From the NCBI GenBank assembly GCA_049724395.1, contig JAUGWO010000121.1, positions 1-64,000 on the forward strand: a stretch of DNA of 64,000 bases, given 5' to 3'. A model generated the notes under the pieces. The model did not search any database, was not told the DNA's origin, and saw only the letters and a program-made list of their open reading frames with translations. Below are positions 1 to 11,679 of this stretch, in pieces. Numbering within the stretch: position 1 is the stretch's first letter; every line of letters begins with the position of its first letter. The translations under genes and the position numbers were made by a program. This DNA is from Spongospora subterranea f. sp. subterranea. Its lineage: Eukaryota > Endomyxa: Phytomyxea > Phytomyxea > Plasmodiophorida.

Positions 1-516
1 TTGAAAGGCGTCAAGACGTTCCGATTCAAAGTGCTAAAGTTGCAAACGTTTTGGAAGCGCCATATTGCACAACAAGCAGCTATTGTTGCTGTTCTGCAAG
101 GTAAATGGATCTCCTTCGAAGAGCGCATTTTGAACATGTACGCTGACGAGGAATTAAAACAAGCAATGACCAAGGCGGTTAAAACCTCTAAATCTCAAAG
201 GCGTCAAACGGCATCAGAAATGCGGGAAGACATTGTTGTTCCTCGAGTTGACCCCAAAATTCGACTGGATATATTGTTGCCGATAGCTAAGAGTAAATTC
301 AGGGCCTTCGTGGTGGCCTATCGGCAATGGAAATCCAATAACTGTACAACTAATGATGTGAATCCGACTCCATGGATTGACTAGATGCCCCGTTAATGGT
401 ACTAGAAATGATCAAACAAGCACAGGACGCAGCACCAGAGGAAGTCATCAGTCGGGTTGTGAAATTGAAGCTACAGAAATTTGTTTGCCGTTTAGTCCAA
501 ACGTATAGCCATTAAA
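1..516 (+). CDS. 3' end of a helical IQ-like protein (partial)
   Basis: The reading frame is open from the first base, so the gene starts upstream of the window. The visible protein is Lys/Arg-rich and helical. The stretch FWKRHIAQQAA near residue 17 resembles an IQ (calmodulin-binding) motif, and KSKFRAFVVAYRQW near residue 95 looks like a second one. The frame closes at 384, but a 41-base GT-AG intron at 344-384 joins it smoothly to a second coding stretch (MVLEMIKQAQDAAPEEV) ending at a TAA at 514-516. I recognise no full-length family. A ciliary or cytoskeletal IQ protein is a guess from the other genes here. Confidence 0.45.
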
Positions 517-589
517 TCATGTACAGTATTCCTGGGCAAATGCACTCAGTTGCTTTAGAGCCCGTCTGGTAACCACTCAGTTCCAAAAT

Positions 590-2700
590 GGCATTTTGCT
601 GTAAACCCATAACGGAAAGGATCATTGTTCAATCAGGAATCATTGCAATTTCTTTCGCATGTCTACGCGGAGATTCCTCGCAACTCCCAACATGTTCCGG
701 AAAATCAACGTCGTTTCCAATAAACAGGGACATTTCCGATTTTCATCTTTTGATACTCGAATCTAATAGGTGATGCACTCTCACCGCTACCGCTAGCCTG
801 AGCAACAAGCGAGAACACCACTATCCTTGGCACATCGCCGAGTTCCCCGAGGGACTTGTTCCAGGGCTCCACACCGCCATTCGGATTTGGTCTGTTCCCA
901 AATTTGGATTCCTTAAACGGACTCGTTGCCCCCACAGAGCAATGCGGCCATCATGTCGCTATTCCTGCGGAGACACAACCATATTCCGTATTTCGCATTA
1001 CGCTGAAACGTCGCAGGTCCATTTCGTCCCAAACGGCATCGTCGAATACTCAAACAACCCTCGGTGAATTATGATAGCGGTTCCCGAATCTGACTAAATC
1101 CCGACGTAAAATCGACCTTTGGACTTCCCTGCTGTTGACCTAGTAGGTCTCAAATGATCGGTAATGACCATTGTCCCGCACCGTCACCTTATTCAACCTG
1201 CGATAATCACCACAAACTCGTTTAGTCCCATCAGGCTTATCAACCAAGGTCACTGGGGAAGCCAATGGCGACTTCGATGGCACCAGGTTCCAGTCGCTAA
1301 TTGTTTGTCAAGATAAACATCGATAATCGGCCGGTCTGCTGGAGAAGTTCGATAAGGTGGTGATCGGACAGGTTCAGCACCTTCAATTCAATATCAAAAC
1401 TGACTCCTTTTAATGCACCGGATACTTCATTACTAAAAATATCACAAAACTCCAATTACCCGACGAATATTAGAAACCTCCTCATCACTTCCACCAATGG
1501 TTTCTTCGCCTTCGTGTGGCGGAACGTGCCAGTTCGTTAATTTCCTGCCCAGCGGATCGGATTCGAACAAGAGGAAATTCTACACCCGATCTACAAGTCC
1601 TTATCAGCGATCGAGACAGAATAATGTCGAAAACCATGGTCTTCGAAAACGGTAAGGGAAGGACTACTGGATAATTCATCTCGGCGACCTCGATGAAGGT
1701 GCGCTAAAATTCGTGTAGCCCAGACTGGTTTTCTCATTGTTTTCTTTGGACAAGATGAGGAAAGTACCAAATTCCTCTACGATTTGACGCTTGTACTCAA
1801 ATCATAACGTCTTCTTCGCTTCGATTTGCTGGATTTTATGCTTTTCTCACCGTCTGATGACATGGCGTGAGCGGGGCGTGAGATCTCAGATTCTACAAAC
1901 GAGCATTACCAACTCTTGGTTTTCGGGACCGGTCAATGAATGGATTCCTTGGTTCTCATGTGCTGTACAAATGCTTGCATCGTCCGTTGCACGTTGAGCA
2001 TGTGAGATCATCAACAGGGAGCTGTGGAAATAATCTTTGGAACATTGACCTTCCCAGTCGTCCTTGAGGTAATTGTTCCTGGCACAAAGTATCGGTGTAT
2101 TCATGTTTGAGATGTCGTTGTTTTAGCCTTAGAATTCGACGAGCGTCCAAACACAATCAGGGCTTTGAACAAATTTTCAGTTGTTTCCTACTGGCAGACG
2201 ACGACAAACGAGGATGCAATGGTTGTGGACGTGAGGAAGCGGTAGGAGCCTGAATCACTTTGGTTGTGGGTGCTGTAGAGGCACAAACGTCAGGGGCTAA
2301 TGCCCTTCTTGAAGCGCAGGAGTGCTGACCGCTTTATATTCTCGTACTCTACATCTGTGATCAGGCCTTCCTTGAGAAGGACAGCCAGATCTTGTACATC
2401 CGACGCCAGGCCAGTTGTCCTTAGACGACAACAGCTCTTCAGGAAAAAGGGCGAGGAGTACAGTAGGGATATGGCGCCAGGATCACACTCTGTCAAACCG
2501 GTAATGTGATTATCGCTTTAAAGTTGTGATCCCTTCTTTACATCAAGTTATCCTGGCTTTGAATCGTCATTTGAAGCTCTCTGTTTACGCCAATACCCAT
2601 AACATCGATTTGACGAGGGTCTAAGGCGCTCAAAGTCAGGGTTGGGCGCTGATATGGACAACTGTAATAGAGATTTTTACTGTATTGCAGCGGCCGACAA
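590..2700 (-). mobile_element. Ty3/gypsy-type LTR retrotransposon fossil
   Basis: On the minus strand around 1170-1290 the translation carries a reverse-transcriptase signature typical of Ty3/gypsy pol ([20 protein letters not shown]). A more carboxy-terminal RT-like patch lies near 600-720. Upstream in the element's sense direction (1900-2500) is gag-like sequence. The copy is old and badly decayed, with many breaks, and no LTR pair is apparent inside the window. It begins less than 100 bases after the end of the preceding gene. Boundaries are approximate. Confidence 0.6.
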
Positions 2701-4080
2701 TCTATGAGACACTTCTGGCAACGCGAACACCTTCGTTTTCAGGCCAGTTAACTTTAGCCTCGATCGATAAACAAAACTCAATAACGCCAGAGGGACGATT
2801 GAGGGGAGCTAGGCAATCTCGTACAGCGGATTGTTTTGGACGCCAAGATGCCAAAAGGTCATCTAAGTCCCGCAGATGCTGTTAGCGTTTTGCTTCAGTG
2901 CAATTCGGGCATGTTGTACCGAATGATCATTGAAGTGAAGATACTGAACCGTGAATTGCACGTACTTGTTCGGCGGTGATGGATGCGAAGCGGGAGGAGT
3001 CGCAGATTGATATACAGAGTATTCTGTCGTGTCATTATACTAGGGGTATTCCTTGTCGTACTAATGTGTACAATAACCAATGATCTGTAGTTGACAACCT
3101 ATTTGGTCACACGTATTGGCGCTACACGATAGTCCATTTTCTGCCAAGGTTCCTCCAGTCACCCCAACCTCTCTAGTAGCGATCTGAAAGTATTTGTATA
3201 TCATATTCGAAATATTATAACGTTTGGGGGTTCAGATGTGGGTCCTCATTCTTCATTGGTTCCGACATCAGTCGTTGAACTCAGGTTCGGGAGTTTGAGT
3301 CGTCACCTTCAGGACAATATAAAAACTCTGGTTGGCCGTTGATCACTGTGTCCATGACCATTATCAGGCATCTCTCCAAATGTCTTATGGTCAATCAGAT
3401 TGTCATCGATAGGCGTGTCAAGCAGTTTGTCGAATGAAGGCTGTAGATATATGACGAATGAGTGATACAAAACTGTGGGAAATCAAAAATACTTTCGCAT
3501 TGGTCAGTGAATGCGGTGTTTTGTATCGAGAAATGTTGAACCCTGATCGGACATATTCAACATCACTTTTATCGCGACAAGTTCGTAGAGAGGAAGGAAA
3601 TGGACTTTGGTAAAGACCGGCACTGCATGACAAGGTTCATGAAGGCAGGATATCCTGTTCGAGAAAATGGTGCCATGTTTTGATACTCTATGGACATGTC
3701 GCAACGCCTCACGACAGTATCACTGCAGGTGCGAACGCTTCACCGGTTTCGCCTCATCTCATGTCTATATTCGTAGACTGCCCAGATGTCGCTTTATGCC
3801 GAGGCGTATGCTGACTTTGATATATTCGACAGAACCCATGAACACGACTACTTACGATCGGAAATTGATGGCTTTTACCAATGTGGACTTTCTATGTAAA
3901 ATGTTGTACTGTATCTGGGACAATATTTATTAGACGGGTCCGATAATTGATTGACAATATTGGAAGCCTTAGCTCAGTTTCATCTATATAAACCCCATGA
4001 CATCCTGATGACATGTCAGGATACACAGCAGTTGTAGACAATCACCAGATGACTCACATAAATTGCAGAAATGTATTGTG
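2700..4080. other. No confident gene
   Basis: Only short overlapping open frames on both strands, with no recognisable domain. A 45-residue plus-strand stretch near 3470-3620 looks mildly protein-like but matches no family I know. Probably decayed intergenic or mobile DNA. Confidence 0.4.
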
Positions 4081-4081
4081 G

Positions 4082-6272
4082 CTAAGCTTCTCCGGATATG
4101 ACAGGGATGTCAGATGAGAAATCGCGAGGCTCAATGACCCGGTTATCAATGTTATGGACAGCAATGTTCCATTCCGAATGTCGTGTTGACAATAACTGAC
4201 GCAATGATTGCGGCAAATGACGATCACCAGGACGTTCGGACATGAGAAAACAGGTCGCGCCTTGCAGCAATGCCAGTAGATCCCCCAAATCACTATCATA
4301 TTCAGACATGTTGCTGTACACGTCCTCGATTTGAAACAAGTAGAACCTCGCTGTCATACCGAAGCTCCAAATATCCGATTCGCGCGAGTACGATAGCGAT
4401 GTGAGCGATTCGGGGGCAATGTACCCGTCAGTCCCAAACACTCTGTGTGCGATTCCAGGTCCACTCGATGCACAATCAAAATCAGTTAAGCGCCACGCCT
4501 GAGCAGACAGAGAATACAATAGGTTATTTGGTGAGATATCACGATGGACAACGTCAGCACGAGAAAGAGTATCGAGAGCACCAAGACCATCGACCATCAA
4601 TCGGATCGCCAACAGACCCAATTCCTTGACCGATAAACCTTCCACAAGTACATCTGCCAGCATTTCTTCAGTGAGAACAACGCCTCGAGGCTGCAATTCG
4701 TGCCAATCATGAAGGACGACGATGCCGGGCCCTTGTGCCAGCAAAAGCAAACGCGCTTCTTGCAGTGTGCTCTTGGGCTTCTGCTTTACAACCACTGAGG
4801 CTCCGTCGGGCAGTTTCATGTTGATCAACGACGTCCTTTCACTGTCTGATGGCCCCGACACCCTCGGCAACTTGCGAGGTCGGTTCGATGGGTCCTTTTG
4901 CGGAGTCCTAGATGAATGTGTTGGTCTGGATGATGGAGGATTCCGAAACGTTTTCGGGTATGAGAACATGTCGTTGTCACCACCAGACGTCAAGATGTTC
5001 GAATGCGTCTCAAATGCATACTGGCGAACAGTCTTACAAAACTGCCACAGTGGTGTTAGTGAATCTTCGATGTCTTGATATGAAACATGTTGGAACGAAA
5101 TTGAATGGGCTCTCTTCGCCGCCGCGATCGCAGCCTTATTAGCAGCGCGGATGTCCATCGTATCAGCTAGAGCGAAGATATCTGACACATCAATGTCAAT
5201 TTCGGGCGCTGCCTCGTCGGTGATATTGTTTGACGGAGAGGACCCCATCGCTAGGTTATACGTCCACTCCCGATTCGAGTGAAAAATCATTGACACGCCT
5301 TCAGATTGGATTAACGGAACAATAACACAGGGTACGAACTGTGTTCCGCCAATATAAAGCCCATACACACGTAATTTGGCTTTTTCTTGAAGTGGCAAAT
5401 CACGGGTGACACCAAATAATGCGATCATTGCTGAAGCCATGTCGGTTGCCATCTTTCGGAAGTCTTTATGATCGCCAGCTTCAACCTGGTGGGCAGAAAT
5501 TTCCAACAAACAGAAAGGGAATGGAATGCGCTTTGGTGTCTTGACCCCTGACCCTAAAGACGAGATCAATATAATGCTGGACAGGGTAATCAACAAGTGC
5601 CTTGTGTAGAGGAAACTCGAGTTCACATGCAATGTTGGACGGTAAGAATGCACACATACATGCTCGTAGGAGAGGATCCCATAACCTGGCGTAATATTGT
5701 ATTTCCGGTTTCCCAAAAACGGAAATGTCGAAATACTTTACGAGATTGACGGCCAAGATCCATCTGGACTCATCATTGGAATGATCGAATAATGCTCCAA
5801 TATCAATGTGAGACAGGTCTTCAACGACAGGATGATCGACCTTGCTGAGAAGATCGTCAATCAAAGCAGGTACATCGTGATTCATGTCCATCATGGAATA
5901 TAGATCATGTTCCCGAAACACTCGATCATGGACGATACCGTACTCGGATAGAAGTACGGCACGATAGACATCAATATTTCCAGGTATCTGTTGAGAGTAA
6001 TTGATGGCCACTATTGATGCCTGCTTGACAAAAGGACCTAGCTTGAATAAATCGCCTTCGGAATGGCGAGGACGCAGCTTGTCAACCACACGCTTATACA
6101 GGACGTCAAAGGCAGACTCCGACAGATGATTCCCGCTAACTGCACCTCGGCAGATATCTCTGATCTGCGTCGCATCCGCAACTTGTGCCCTTGCAGATTG
6201 GTAGAATGTAACCATATCGAAGCTGAGATTGACCAGTTCCGCCATTGTTTCTTCATCGGCTTCTGTCGTCAT
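4082..6272 (-). CDS. Crinkler-like protein: REase-like region plus protein kinase
   Basis: The carboxy-terminal half is a protein kinase domain. An ATP-binding Lys (VVVKQ) and helix-C Glu (LQEARLL) are followed by the catalytic loop VVHRDISPNNLL, a DFD metal motif in place of DFG, and YIAPESL with DIWSFGM. The amino-terminal half (VQHYIDLVFRV, then LLEIS and HKDFRKMATD) resembles the nuclease-like region that precedes kinases in Crinkler (CRN) effectors of oomycetes, chytrids and other eukaryotes. I see no classical LFLAK header. The best start is the Met at 6272. The two halves lie in different frames, so the gene has one unplaced short intron or about one break; otherwise it looks whole. 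A MULE transposon sits just upstream. The CRN assignment is inference; the kinase is clear. Confidence 0.55.
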
Positions 6273-6338
6273 TTGACGGTAAGAGACAAGATAGAAGAAT
6301 GACAATCAGTGTAAGTGCGAGACGCCCCTCATCGCTAG

Positions 6339-6346
6339 AAATGGCA
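6339..6346. repeat. Left target-site duplication of the MULE
   Basis: AAATGGCA occurs directly outside the left inverted repeat and again outside the right one (9476-9483). Eight bases fits the 8-11 bp duplications made by Mutator-like elements. Confidence 0.75.
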
Positions 6347-6415
6347 GAGTAGACTCAATTTTGATCCAAATTGATCCAATGATCCAAAATTGATCCAACA
6401 CTGTGCGCAGTCACT
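6347..6415 (+). repeat. Left terminal inverted repeat of the MULE
   Basis: Matches the reverse complement of 9407-9475 with only a few differences. It contains four spaced GATCCAA units, possible transposase-binding sites. Confidence 0.85.
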
Positions 6416-6809
6416 CACAGATACATTTAAGTGTTCCTACAGTGTACACTTGCTCATGTACATTTGCGGAGAATTGATCAATGACCCGGATCGGTATCCT
6501 TCACGGCTCACGCGTTCAATTGCGCAATGGCTCCGCTCCCTTTTCATCTCAATGGCAGGAAAATGGTTTTTCGCAGCAAATATTTAAATTCGTCGTATTA
6601 TCGATGCAGTCGGTGGCGGTCATCATCGCGGCAGGTGCCATGCCCTGGGACGGCTGAGCTCCTGCCATCTGGAGCGATACGAGAATTGACCCCTCATTCC
6701 TGCAATCCTCACAATGAAGTTCCAGTTCATGGTCAACGAGTCGATGCCACTCAGGAGGTCTCAACATTCGTCCCGCCAAAACTTCATATTTCGTTTACTT
6801 ATCCAGTAG

Positions 6810-8381
6810 ATGCGCTCGCTGATCGATGCAATCGCTATTCGGGATCGTGCACAACCTGCACGCATGGTTTGGGAAGAAGCATCACGCATCATCACGCGAC
6901 GATATCTGGACGTACCGATTACGTGCATGACCCGAAGCGCATGTCTTAACCGGGTTCACTATATACGGACGGGAGGGTCCTCGTCTGACCAGTTTCGAAC
7001 GATTGAGACCCCTGAGATGGCTTTAACGTCAGATCGGATGAATTTTTTTTTGGGCTACATCACCCCAGTTTTCGAAGGAACGGTCAAACACAATCTTGGG
7101 TTGTGGGGACACCCGGCCCTTTTTAACATGCTCAAACGCTCCCATATCGATATCTTTATCGACGCTACGTTTCGGCTGGTCCCTAAACCTTTTAAACAGC
7201 TTCTCATAATTATGGTAAAAGATGCGGATAGGGACCTGTATTTACCCGTCTTTTATATTCTTATGACTGGCAAAACAAAGTTTTTATATTTACAGGCTTT
7301 GGGTCTGATGAAATTGCGTGTGGGAAATGCAATTTCTCCAGGGAGTGTCTGCTGCGATTTTGAGGCGGCTTTGATTGGCGCAGTTAAAGGTTCGAACAAG
7401 TTGAATGGTTCTTCATTTCTATGATTGATTGTGTTTACAGACACATTCCCGGTATTGCCTTCAATTACAGGCTGTCTCTTCCATTGGAAACAGGCGAACC
7501 GCCGCAGGCTTATACAACTCCGGATGCATATTTCTCTGATCAACGTGTTAATGATCCCGGGAAACCTGGACGTGTTAACGCTAATTCCTCACGGTGAAAT
7601 CATGGAGCAGGGGTTTGGCTATATTTCCTCTCTCCTCGAACCGATTCCTGCATTCAGTGATGATTCCAGTGAAGGGCAGAAGCTCGATCAGTTCTTTAGC
7701 TATTTCAGACGGATGTGGATTGAAACAATTCATCCAAAACACTGGAACATCAGTCGGCAGATTGCTTCAGGAGAGTGTATCGCTAATAGGACAAATAACC
7801 CGATTGAGTCTTACAACAACCGCTGTAACAATTTGTTCCCTTCGGCTCATCCCAGCCTCACAGTTTTGATTGACGTTCTTCGTGGAGACGCTGAGTCGTT
7901 TGTCCGTTTGATACACGAGATCGATCAGGGGATCAGTGTTGCACCGTCTCATGCTCCTTCTTTTGTGCCAACACAAGCGCTTATTCCTCCTGGCTATATT
8001 GAATTTATCCGACGATTCGAATCAGAAGCAACGCAAACGGTGGAAAGGTTTGTGTTCTGATTTGTCTCAGATGCCTTTTTTTTAATTTATGATTCACGCA
8101 GACCCAACTATGTTCCTGTAATGGCCCACGTTACATCCGTAATGAATGCAGAGTTGTCTACACCTGTTGTGGCAACTGTTGCGTCACGGTCTCATCTCCT
8201 CCATCATGCTGACGACGCGACGAATGCAGAGATACCATCTCATCTCGTTGGGCTTGATGACGCGGCAGAATCAGATAGTTGCAACACCTCTGGCGCATAT
8301 TCTGTTCCCGGTACTCATAATTCGCATACAGCGCAGACCATTTCAGGTATTGCAGTTAGAAAAAATGAACAACTCGTTTGA
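6810..8381 (+). CDS. MULE transposase
   Basis: Exons 6810-7389, 7441-8047 and 8102-8381 are joined by two GT-AG introns of 51 and 54 bases that restore one frame of 488 residues. The MULE transposase core is clear. The first catalytic Asp lies in IDIFIDATFRLVPKPF and the second in GSVCCDFEAALIGAVK. They are followed by the typical GCLFHWKQANRR motif and the Glu of NNPIESYNNR. The start is the first Met in frame; I could not place a FLYWCH or other zinc finger upstream, so a 5' exon may be missing. Acidic coding-like sequence continues at 8360-8570 and 8620-8700 in other frames and may be extra 3' exons. The frame is uninterrupted, so the enzyme may be active. Confidence 0.75.
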
Positions 8382-8922
8382 GTCTTTTATAGAACAAGCA
8401 CTATCTTGCAATGATAGTGATCAGGAACTTGCAGCCCTCAGGGACATCCTGGATTCTCCAAGACATGAGGCAGAACTTGCTGGAGAACCGGAGGACGTCG
8501 CATCAGAAGCGCAGCTGACATCGATGCAGGCTTCAGACACAGTATGCGCTCCTGCGAATCTTGAATGGTTGCAACACTTTCGTTGTTATGGCTGCTTGTT
8601 TTACTGATTTTCTTGCAGTGATCGCATTAAGCTTGGACCTGGGGCTAAGATATTTTTTTGGTACCCTGGCAGGGTGCCAGGTCCCGGAAACGGCGTTTAT
8701 GCGACAGTTTTAACAGTAATGTCATGTAGTTTTGATCTGTACTAGTTGTAACTTATAAGCAGGTGTTTCCCAAAGAGCGTTACCTGGAGACAGGCACGCA
8801 TACCTTTTGAACTGGATTGCTTTCATAGTTTATCTATGGATACCTGTGTATGAACAAATCTATTTCCAATGTCCAAAGCTGATTACTTTCCCAGATACAA
8901 GTTTTGTCCCCAATAGAGGTTA

Positions 8923-9337
8923 GGATGACACCGATTGAAACCTTCGATCTTCAGTCAGGTACTACGGGAGGAAGAACGATAGCGCAGGAGTACAGCCTGG
9001 AAATTCAACGTGAAATTTCTGAAATCACGAGATTGCATCCTGGATACCAAGATTGTTTCCAAGAATTTTGAATAAAAATTTCCATGATTGTTTTAATATT
9101 TGCAAAAAAATATTGTACACACGACGATACTATTGGATAAAAGGGGTGATTTTGGCTCTTGATTTCAGCAAGATTCCGCTGAATTTTCAGACTATATTCG
9201 TCAGCAATCGTGCTTCCTTTAATTGTACCTGACTGAAGATCGTTAGGTGTCGTCGAAACCTTCACTGGGAAAACAACTTGTATCTGGGAAAATTCCTGGT
9301 CAAACGGGGACTTCCTATTATTATGATAACAATGCAC
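8923..9337. repeat. Diverged inverted pair of a coding-like module
   Basis: Plus strand 8930-9071 and minus strand 9337-9060 both translate to the pattern DLQSGT-x2-G-x-TIA-x-EYSL-x-IQR, followed by a related EI segment. The two copies face each other inside the MULE and differ at roughly a third of residues. I do not recognise the motif. Confidence 0.6.
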
Positions 9338-9406
9338 TACATACAGTCGATGGGATACGGACTCTTAACATTACTGTAGATAAATATACACTTAACTGTA
9401 TTTACA

Positions 9407-9475
9407 AGTGACTGCGCACAGTGTTGGATCAATTTTGGATCATTGGATCAATTTGGATCCAAATTGAATCCGCCC
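9407..9475 (-). repeat. Right terminal inverted repeat of the MULE
   Basis: Reverse complement of 6347-6415; see that entry. The second target duplication follows at 9476-9483. Confidence 0.85.
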
Positions 9476-9485
9476 AAATGGCACA

Positions 9486-10990
9486 CCCTGATCCCCGGCC
9501 ACTGAGCAGTCGAGTATCCCAGTCATGTTGTAATGCCCTATGGCCGAGTCCGGGTTGCGAGCACCCTAAAATGTGCGTACAGCAACCATGTTTGAGATGA
9601 ACAACCAAGAATTGGGTTATGAACACCCAAACCAGAATATGCGTAAAGTTAGGTCCCGACCACTGTTATTTCTGGGCAACCCAACCTCTTATGAGTTCTA
9701 CACAACCTGAAATTGGATCACCAACGACCAGAATAGGGTCATCGACACCTAATGTCAAGGCAAATTCACCTCGCTAAGGAAGGGACGATTTTAGATTGTA
9801 AAATTTTTGTTTACTGCTTTTCCAATCGTTTTGCACACCTTCGTATTATTCATTACCGAACATTGTCGAAACGGGAATGTTGTGAAAAATCCGAGTATCC
9901 GAATTCGGCTACAAGAAGGTCATGTTAACACTACTGATGTTGTGCTAGCGAAAATAGACAGCCTCAAAATCGCTGAACACTGGGATAATCAGAATAATAA
10001 CCAGCCGTTCGCATTCGGCTATAGTGAGCGCGAACCTTCGTATTGGAGTATTCATTACCGAACATCTGTCGAATCCAAAGAGCTAACCTAACATATCCGA
10101 AACGGTTCTGCATCTGAACCAACGCCAATTGAGATTAAACCTTCGCGATCACCATAGCCGAACGCAAAAGGCTGGTCATCATTCAGAGTATCCCAGTTGT
10201 CAGCGATTTTAAGGCTGACAATTTTTGCTAGAACCACATCAGTAGTGTTCGCATGGCCTTCTTGTAACCGAATCCTTTTCACAACATTCTGTATTTGTTG
10301 CAAACTTGGCATCGGTACCCTCTCAATTTCCCCAAACTCCAGGACCCTGCAGCACCTGGTAAGATGCTTTTGTAATAACTTCGGCGTCCGTCTGGGATCG
10401 TCGTGCAGAAGTGAAGCGATTTTTCTTTTCATAGGCGTTGTAACCTGAACGAACTCAACTTAATAAACACCAGTTCAACGACAACTCCAATGAGTCCGAT
10501 TGCCTTAGGCTTGCACGGAGAGCGAGCATCATTTTCCTCCATTTCGGCAAGGTGAAGCCCTTGCTGAAAGATTTCCGACGTTCCATCTATCTGGCATGTG
10601 TTGATCGCATATTTTACCCCACAGAACATGTTATCTTGGTCGACGATTTCGGCAAAGCAACGCTATGCGATGCCATGCCTTTTTTAACTGCTTTCAACGC
10701 AGATGCGTCTGGAATGCCGATCTCTACAGCAAACCAATCTTGCCATTGTCAAAGACGGATTCACTAGTAGAGTCAGCCATAATCTGATTGCGGGGGTGTT
10801 GGTGAACCTATCTTGGTTGTGGGCAATCCCACTCTTGGGTGTTTCTGATCCAGTATTGGGGTGGCCGTCAACTCCTTGGCGCACTTTTTCATTTGGGTGC
10901 CGAAGACCCTATTCCAGGTTGGTGATAATCCTGAGTGTGGTGGTTAAAACCCTACCGTGGGTGTAATATACCAAAATTAGGGTGGCCAGT
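9486..10990. mobile_element. Second, rearranged MULE-like remnant
   Basis: Two copies of a MULE amino-terminal region lie in opposite orientations: plus strand about 9880-10090 and minus strand 10432-10090. Both read RIRLQEGH(V/A)NTTDVVLAKI, then QPFAFGY. The minus copy is longer and begins KIASLLHDDPRRTPKLLQKHL, the helical segment that usually precedes the MULE catalytic core; the core itself is absent. Degenerate short repeats built on GGGTTG and CAACCC flank the pair (9490-9780, and the opposite strand at 10780-10990) like long repetitive inverted ends. It looks non-autonomous and older than its neighbour. Confidence 0.5.
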
Positions 10991-10999
10991 TCTAAAACC

Positions 11000-11500
11000 G
11001 CTCTATGATGCAGTTGCACGCACAGCTCGATGCACTACCGTAATAGAAGATTTTTTGGGAAACGTTGACGCCATCCGGTCCCGGTGCATTAGCCTCGGCG
11101 ATAATACCTTGGATGAAGTCCAAGAAATCTTCTACAGTATTTTCTCGGGTTTAGTCGGAAACGGTAGTGCATCGAGCTCTGCGTGCAGCTGCATGATCAG
11201 AGCGGTTTTCTGATCGGCCTTTCCAGAGCCATATTCGGATTGAAAGAACAGCCACAGTTGGGTCGCAATGTCACAGTGTGTGGAGATGGCTAAGACGCCA
11301 TCAGTCAGCTGATCTGACACGTATCCCAGGGCTGATCGATCGATAGCATGAAATCGAATGATCAGAGCGGTTTTCTGATCGGCCTTTCCAGAGCCATATT
11401 CGGATTGAAGGAACTACCACAGTTGGGTCGCGGTGTCGCAGTGTGCTGAGATGGCTAAGACGAGTCTAAGACGCCATCAGTCAGCTGCAACATTTTGCAG
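11000..11500 (-). mobile_element. Copia-like gag fossil with an internal direct repeat
   Basis: The minus strand (11320-11040) encodes a UBN2/copia-type gag patch containing IATQLWLFFQSEYGSG and KTALIMQLHAELDALPF. About 120 bases of it are repeated directly (11193-11311 and 11359-11486). This is an old gag fragment with several breaks; no pol or LTRs are seen. Confidence 0.5.
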
Positions 11501-11679
11501 AAATGGCCGTCAAGTTGCACGACACAGTGTTAGAATAAATATATTTTTTAGAAATGCAGAACGTCAACATGAGCGAATTAGTGAATCTTTTATCAATAGA
11601 TATACATTTAGGAGTACCCGGATCGGTTTTGGAATCGGTCGTTGGTGGCCTCTAATTACGTGGGATTGGCGTTGAATAC

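Larger units (their letters stand above)
6347..9475 (+). mobile_element. Mutator-like (MULE) DNA transposon with intact ends
   Basis: This 3.1-kb element is defined by matching terminal inverted repeats of 69 bases (6347-6415 and 9407-9475) that differ at about five positions, nearly all transitions. They are flanked by the 8-bp duplication AAATGGCA. Inside is a plus-strand transposase gene with the MULE DDE core, so this is a complete autonomous-type element or close to it. The near-identical ends suggest recent insertion. It landed about 75 bases upstream of the start of the Crinkler-like gene and may disrupt its promoter. The right third also carries an inverted pair of related coding-like modules (8923-9337). 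Confidence 0.85.

Noticed and set aside
4722-5142. Plus-strand frames over the kinase gene
   Set aside because: Shadow frames of a clear kinase domain on the minus strand.
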